From positions 6,377,501 to 6,441,500 of the forward strand of contig JARHVA010000081.1 in NCBI GenBank assembly GCA_037957365.1: a stretch of 64,000 nucleotides of DNA, given 5' to 3'. The stretch's first letter is position 1. Every line of letters starts with the position of its first letter. This document shows, piece after piece, positions 62,336 to 64,000 of this stretch. The notes beneath the pieces are model-generated. The model ran no database searches. It worked only from the letters and a program-made list of their open reading frames with translations, and was not told the DNA's origin. Origin of the DNA: Torreya grandis. Its lineage: Eukaryota > Streptophyta > Pinopsida > Cupressales > Taxaceae. The translations under genes were made by a program, and so were the position numbers.

Positions 62336-64000
62336 TAGATTTAGGATAATGGGGGACAAAATGGGGGGAGGTATAAAGCAACACTTTTTTCTTAAAATAA
62401 CAATAGTTAAACTTGTAGAAAATGTTAAAGATACTTTGAAAAATAATTTGACAATGACATAAGAACATAAATTATGGAATTTTGAATGTAGTTTCTAAGT
62501 ATATAATTTTTTGAATACCTAGATGATAAAAGTATCTGAAATTGATGCATTTATGACAATATGTTTGTCATTTTTTGTGAAAAGCAAAGGAGATTGCATG
62601 TGTATGAACAGACTTTTTTTTAGTAAATGAATGAATTTTTGTATGGAACTTCATATATGGATAGTTGAAATATTGAAGATTTTTGTGAATATTTTTATTA
62701 TTTTTTTAGTATATATATAATCTTTAAATAATTTTAAAATTCAACACAACTGGAAAATTGAAACTGTAAGTGTACAAACACAACTTTTTGATCTTAATTT
62801 CATGAAAATCAAAAATTTTAAAGCATAGTCGATAATGTGTAGATTGTTAAGACATAAGTTTTATAAATATTAGATTAATATTCAGAAAGTTATAAGGGAA
62901 TTTGTGATGATATGTATATAATTCAAAATGAGATATGTTAAGTAGAAATTAAGTAATAATTATAAATAATATTCTAACATTAAAAAAATTATATATCCTA
63001 AAACTACACATTCTCCTCTACAAACTCATATAATATTTTTAAAAAAATAAAAAAAGTTGCCTAATTAGATTTATTGACAAAGAAAAAAGAATCAAATTTC
63101 TTAAAGACTAAGTGGGATGCTCCATGACTAGTTTCAAGCTAGGTTCATACCTCCCCAAGCTTGTACCCTATTGATGCACCTAGATGTATCATCAGGTTCA
63201 TATAGTGTTTAAGAAACACTTCTCATTTTTGGATTCATAGAATCCATTGCATGAGTTATTGGTTGTGATAATCCTATTATTCTTGGTAGAATAGAGGCAA
63301 AAAAAATTGACCATTTCACAAATTTATATTAGTTGGTGGTTAGGAACCACTATGGCTCAATAGTTAATCTTTGATTTTGAAGATAATCTATGCTATTTAA
63401 AGTGAATTATGCTCAAAACTAAGTCTAAAGCTAAACCAAGATGAATACTCACAATGAAGATAATCTAAGGTGAATTGATAAAAAGGAGAAAAAGGAAGGT
63501 TAGGATAGGAAAGGGAAATATTGTTGATCTATGTTTCAAACATTAAGACAAAGTTCTAATTTCATTTAAACATGTATTTAACCAATGTGCAACATGAAAT
63601 AGCATAAAATCATATCATATCACACATCAGGCAAACATCTAAGGAAAGTATGAAAAGATGTAAATAAGAACAATATTTACTTTAAGAATTTTACCCCTAC
63701 AAGCAAATAACATTAGACCAAATGCAAGAAGAGTAAATAAAATGAAGTAAAGCTATGAACTTTCAACTAATTTAGCATTGGCACAAATTAACATCTCTAC
63801 ATTAAAAGGTGAAAATTAAGAATTCATAAGAACCATTCAAATTTGAAGATGAGACTAGATAATTAAGAGAGAAACCATGATAGCAATTCATACAAGCAAA
63901 AAATGGATAAAATTTGTAGAACTCCTTGTTTATATTGATTTCTTCAAAAGTTACAAACAGTTTTTTGGCTTCAAAAAATCCCTCCCTTTAAAATTGTAAA
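62336..64000. other. AT-rich DNA without recognised gene
   Basis: Stops in all frames; no LTR, RNA gene or protein motif recognised. Confidence 0.4.

Overview
The window is a stretch of plant nuclear DNA built almost entirely of LTR retrotransposons, nested in one another and heavily decayed. The Gag, protease, RT, RNase H, integrase and chromodomain remnants are of plant Ty1/copia and Ty3/gypsy types. Stop codons in almost every frame, AT-rich flanks, long TA and CA microsatellites and many C-to-T/G-to-A changes at LTR ends point to old, methylated repeats in a large genome. A gymnosperm would fit, but nothing here proves it. I found no host gene, rRNA, tRNA or CRISPR array.

Layout. (1) 1-9301: a copia-type element (E1, + strand) whose left LTR runs off the window. 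It carries only a broken gag with several zinc knuckles and no pol. Its left LTR holds a tandem array with a period of about 990 bp; the right LTR has one copy. (2) 9302-9634 and 30790-33684: two parts of one old gypsy element (G, + strand), with an RNase H-like remnant upstream of RT, then RT and integrase. It is split by (3) M, 9635-30784, a minus-strand chromovirus compound with three LTRs and two internal regions (LTR-internal-LTR-internal-LTR), flanked by GATCA/GATTA. (4) N, 20200-28466, a minus-strand gypsy element inserted in the gag of M's second internal region with a TATCT duplication. It has gag, protease and an RNase H domain but no RT or integrase. (5) 33685-37789: AT-rich DNA with a 338-bp palindrome centred on a TA run, and a gag-like ORF remnant. 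(6) O, 37790-52876, a 15-kb Tat-like gypsy element (+ strand) with the duplication AAGAC, two 1.5-kb LTRs and the order gag, second-knuckle ORF, PR, RT, RNH, second RNH, INT, then a long 3' region with minisatellites. (7) 52877-64000: AT-rich DNA with compound microsatellites, a decayed tandem array with a period of about 160 bp, a possible 729-bp inverted-repeat element and a gypsy protease fragment.

Order of events read from nesting: G is older than M, and M is older than N; O inserted separately into the DNA to the right. No element looks able to move on its own now. O is the best preserved, with YVDD in RT and the integrase frame broken by about one base, but its protease aspartate codon is changed. 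The most notable points are the three-LTR compound, the different places of the second RNase H domain in G, N and O, the two gag/protease families that lack RT, the duplicated zinc-knuckle module in O, and the long perfect palindrome.
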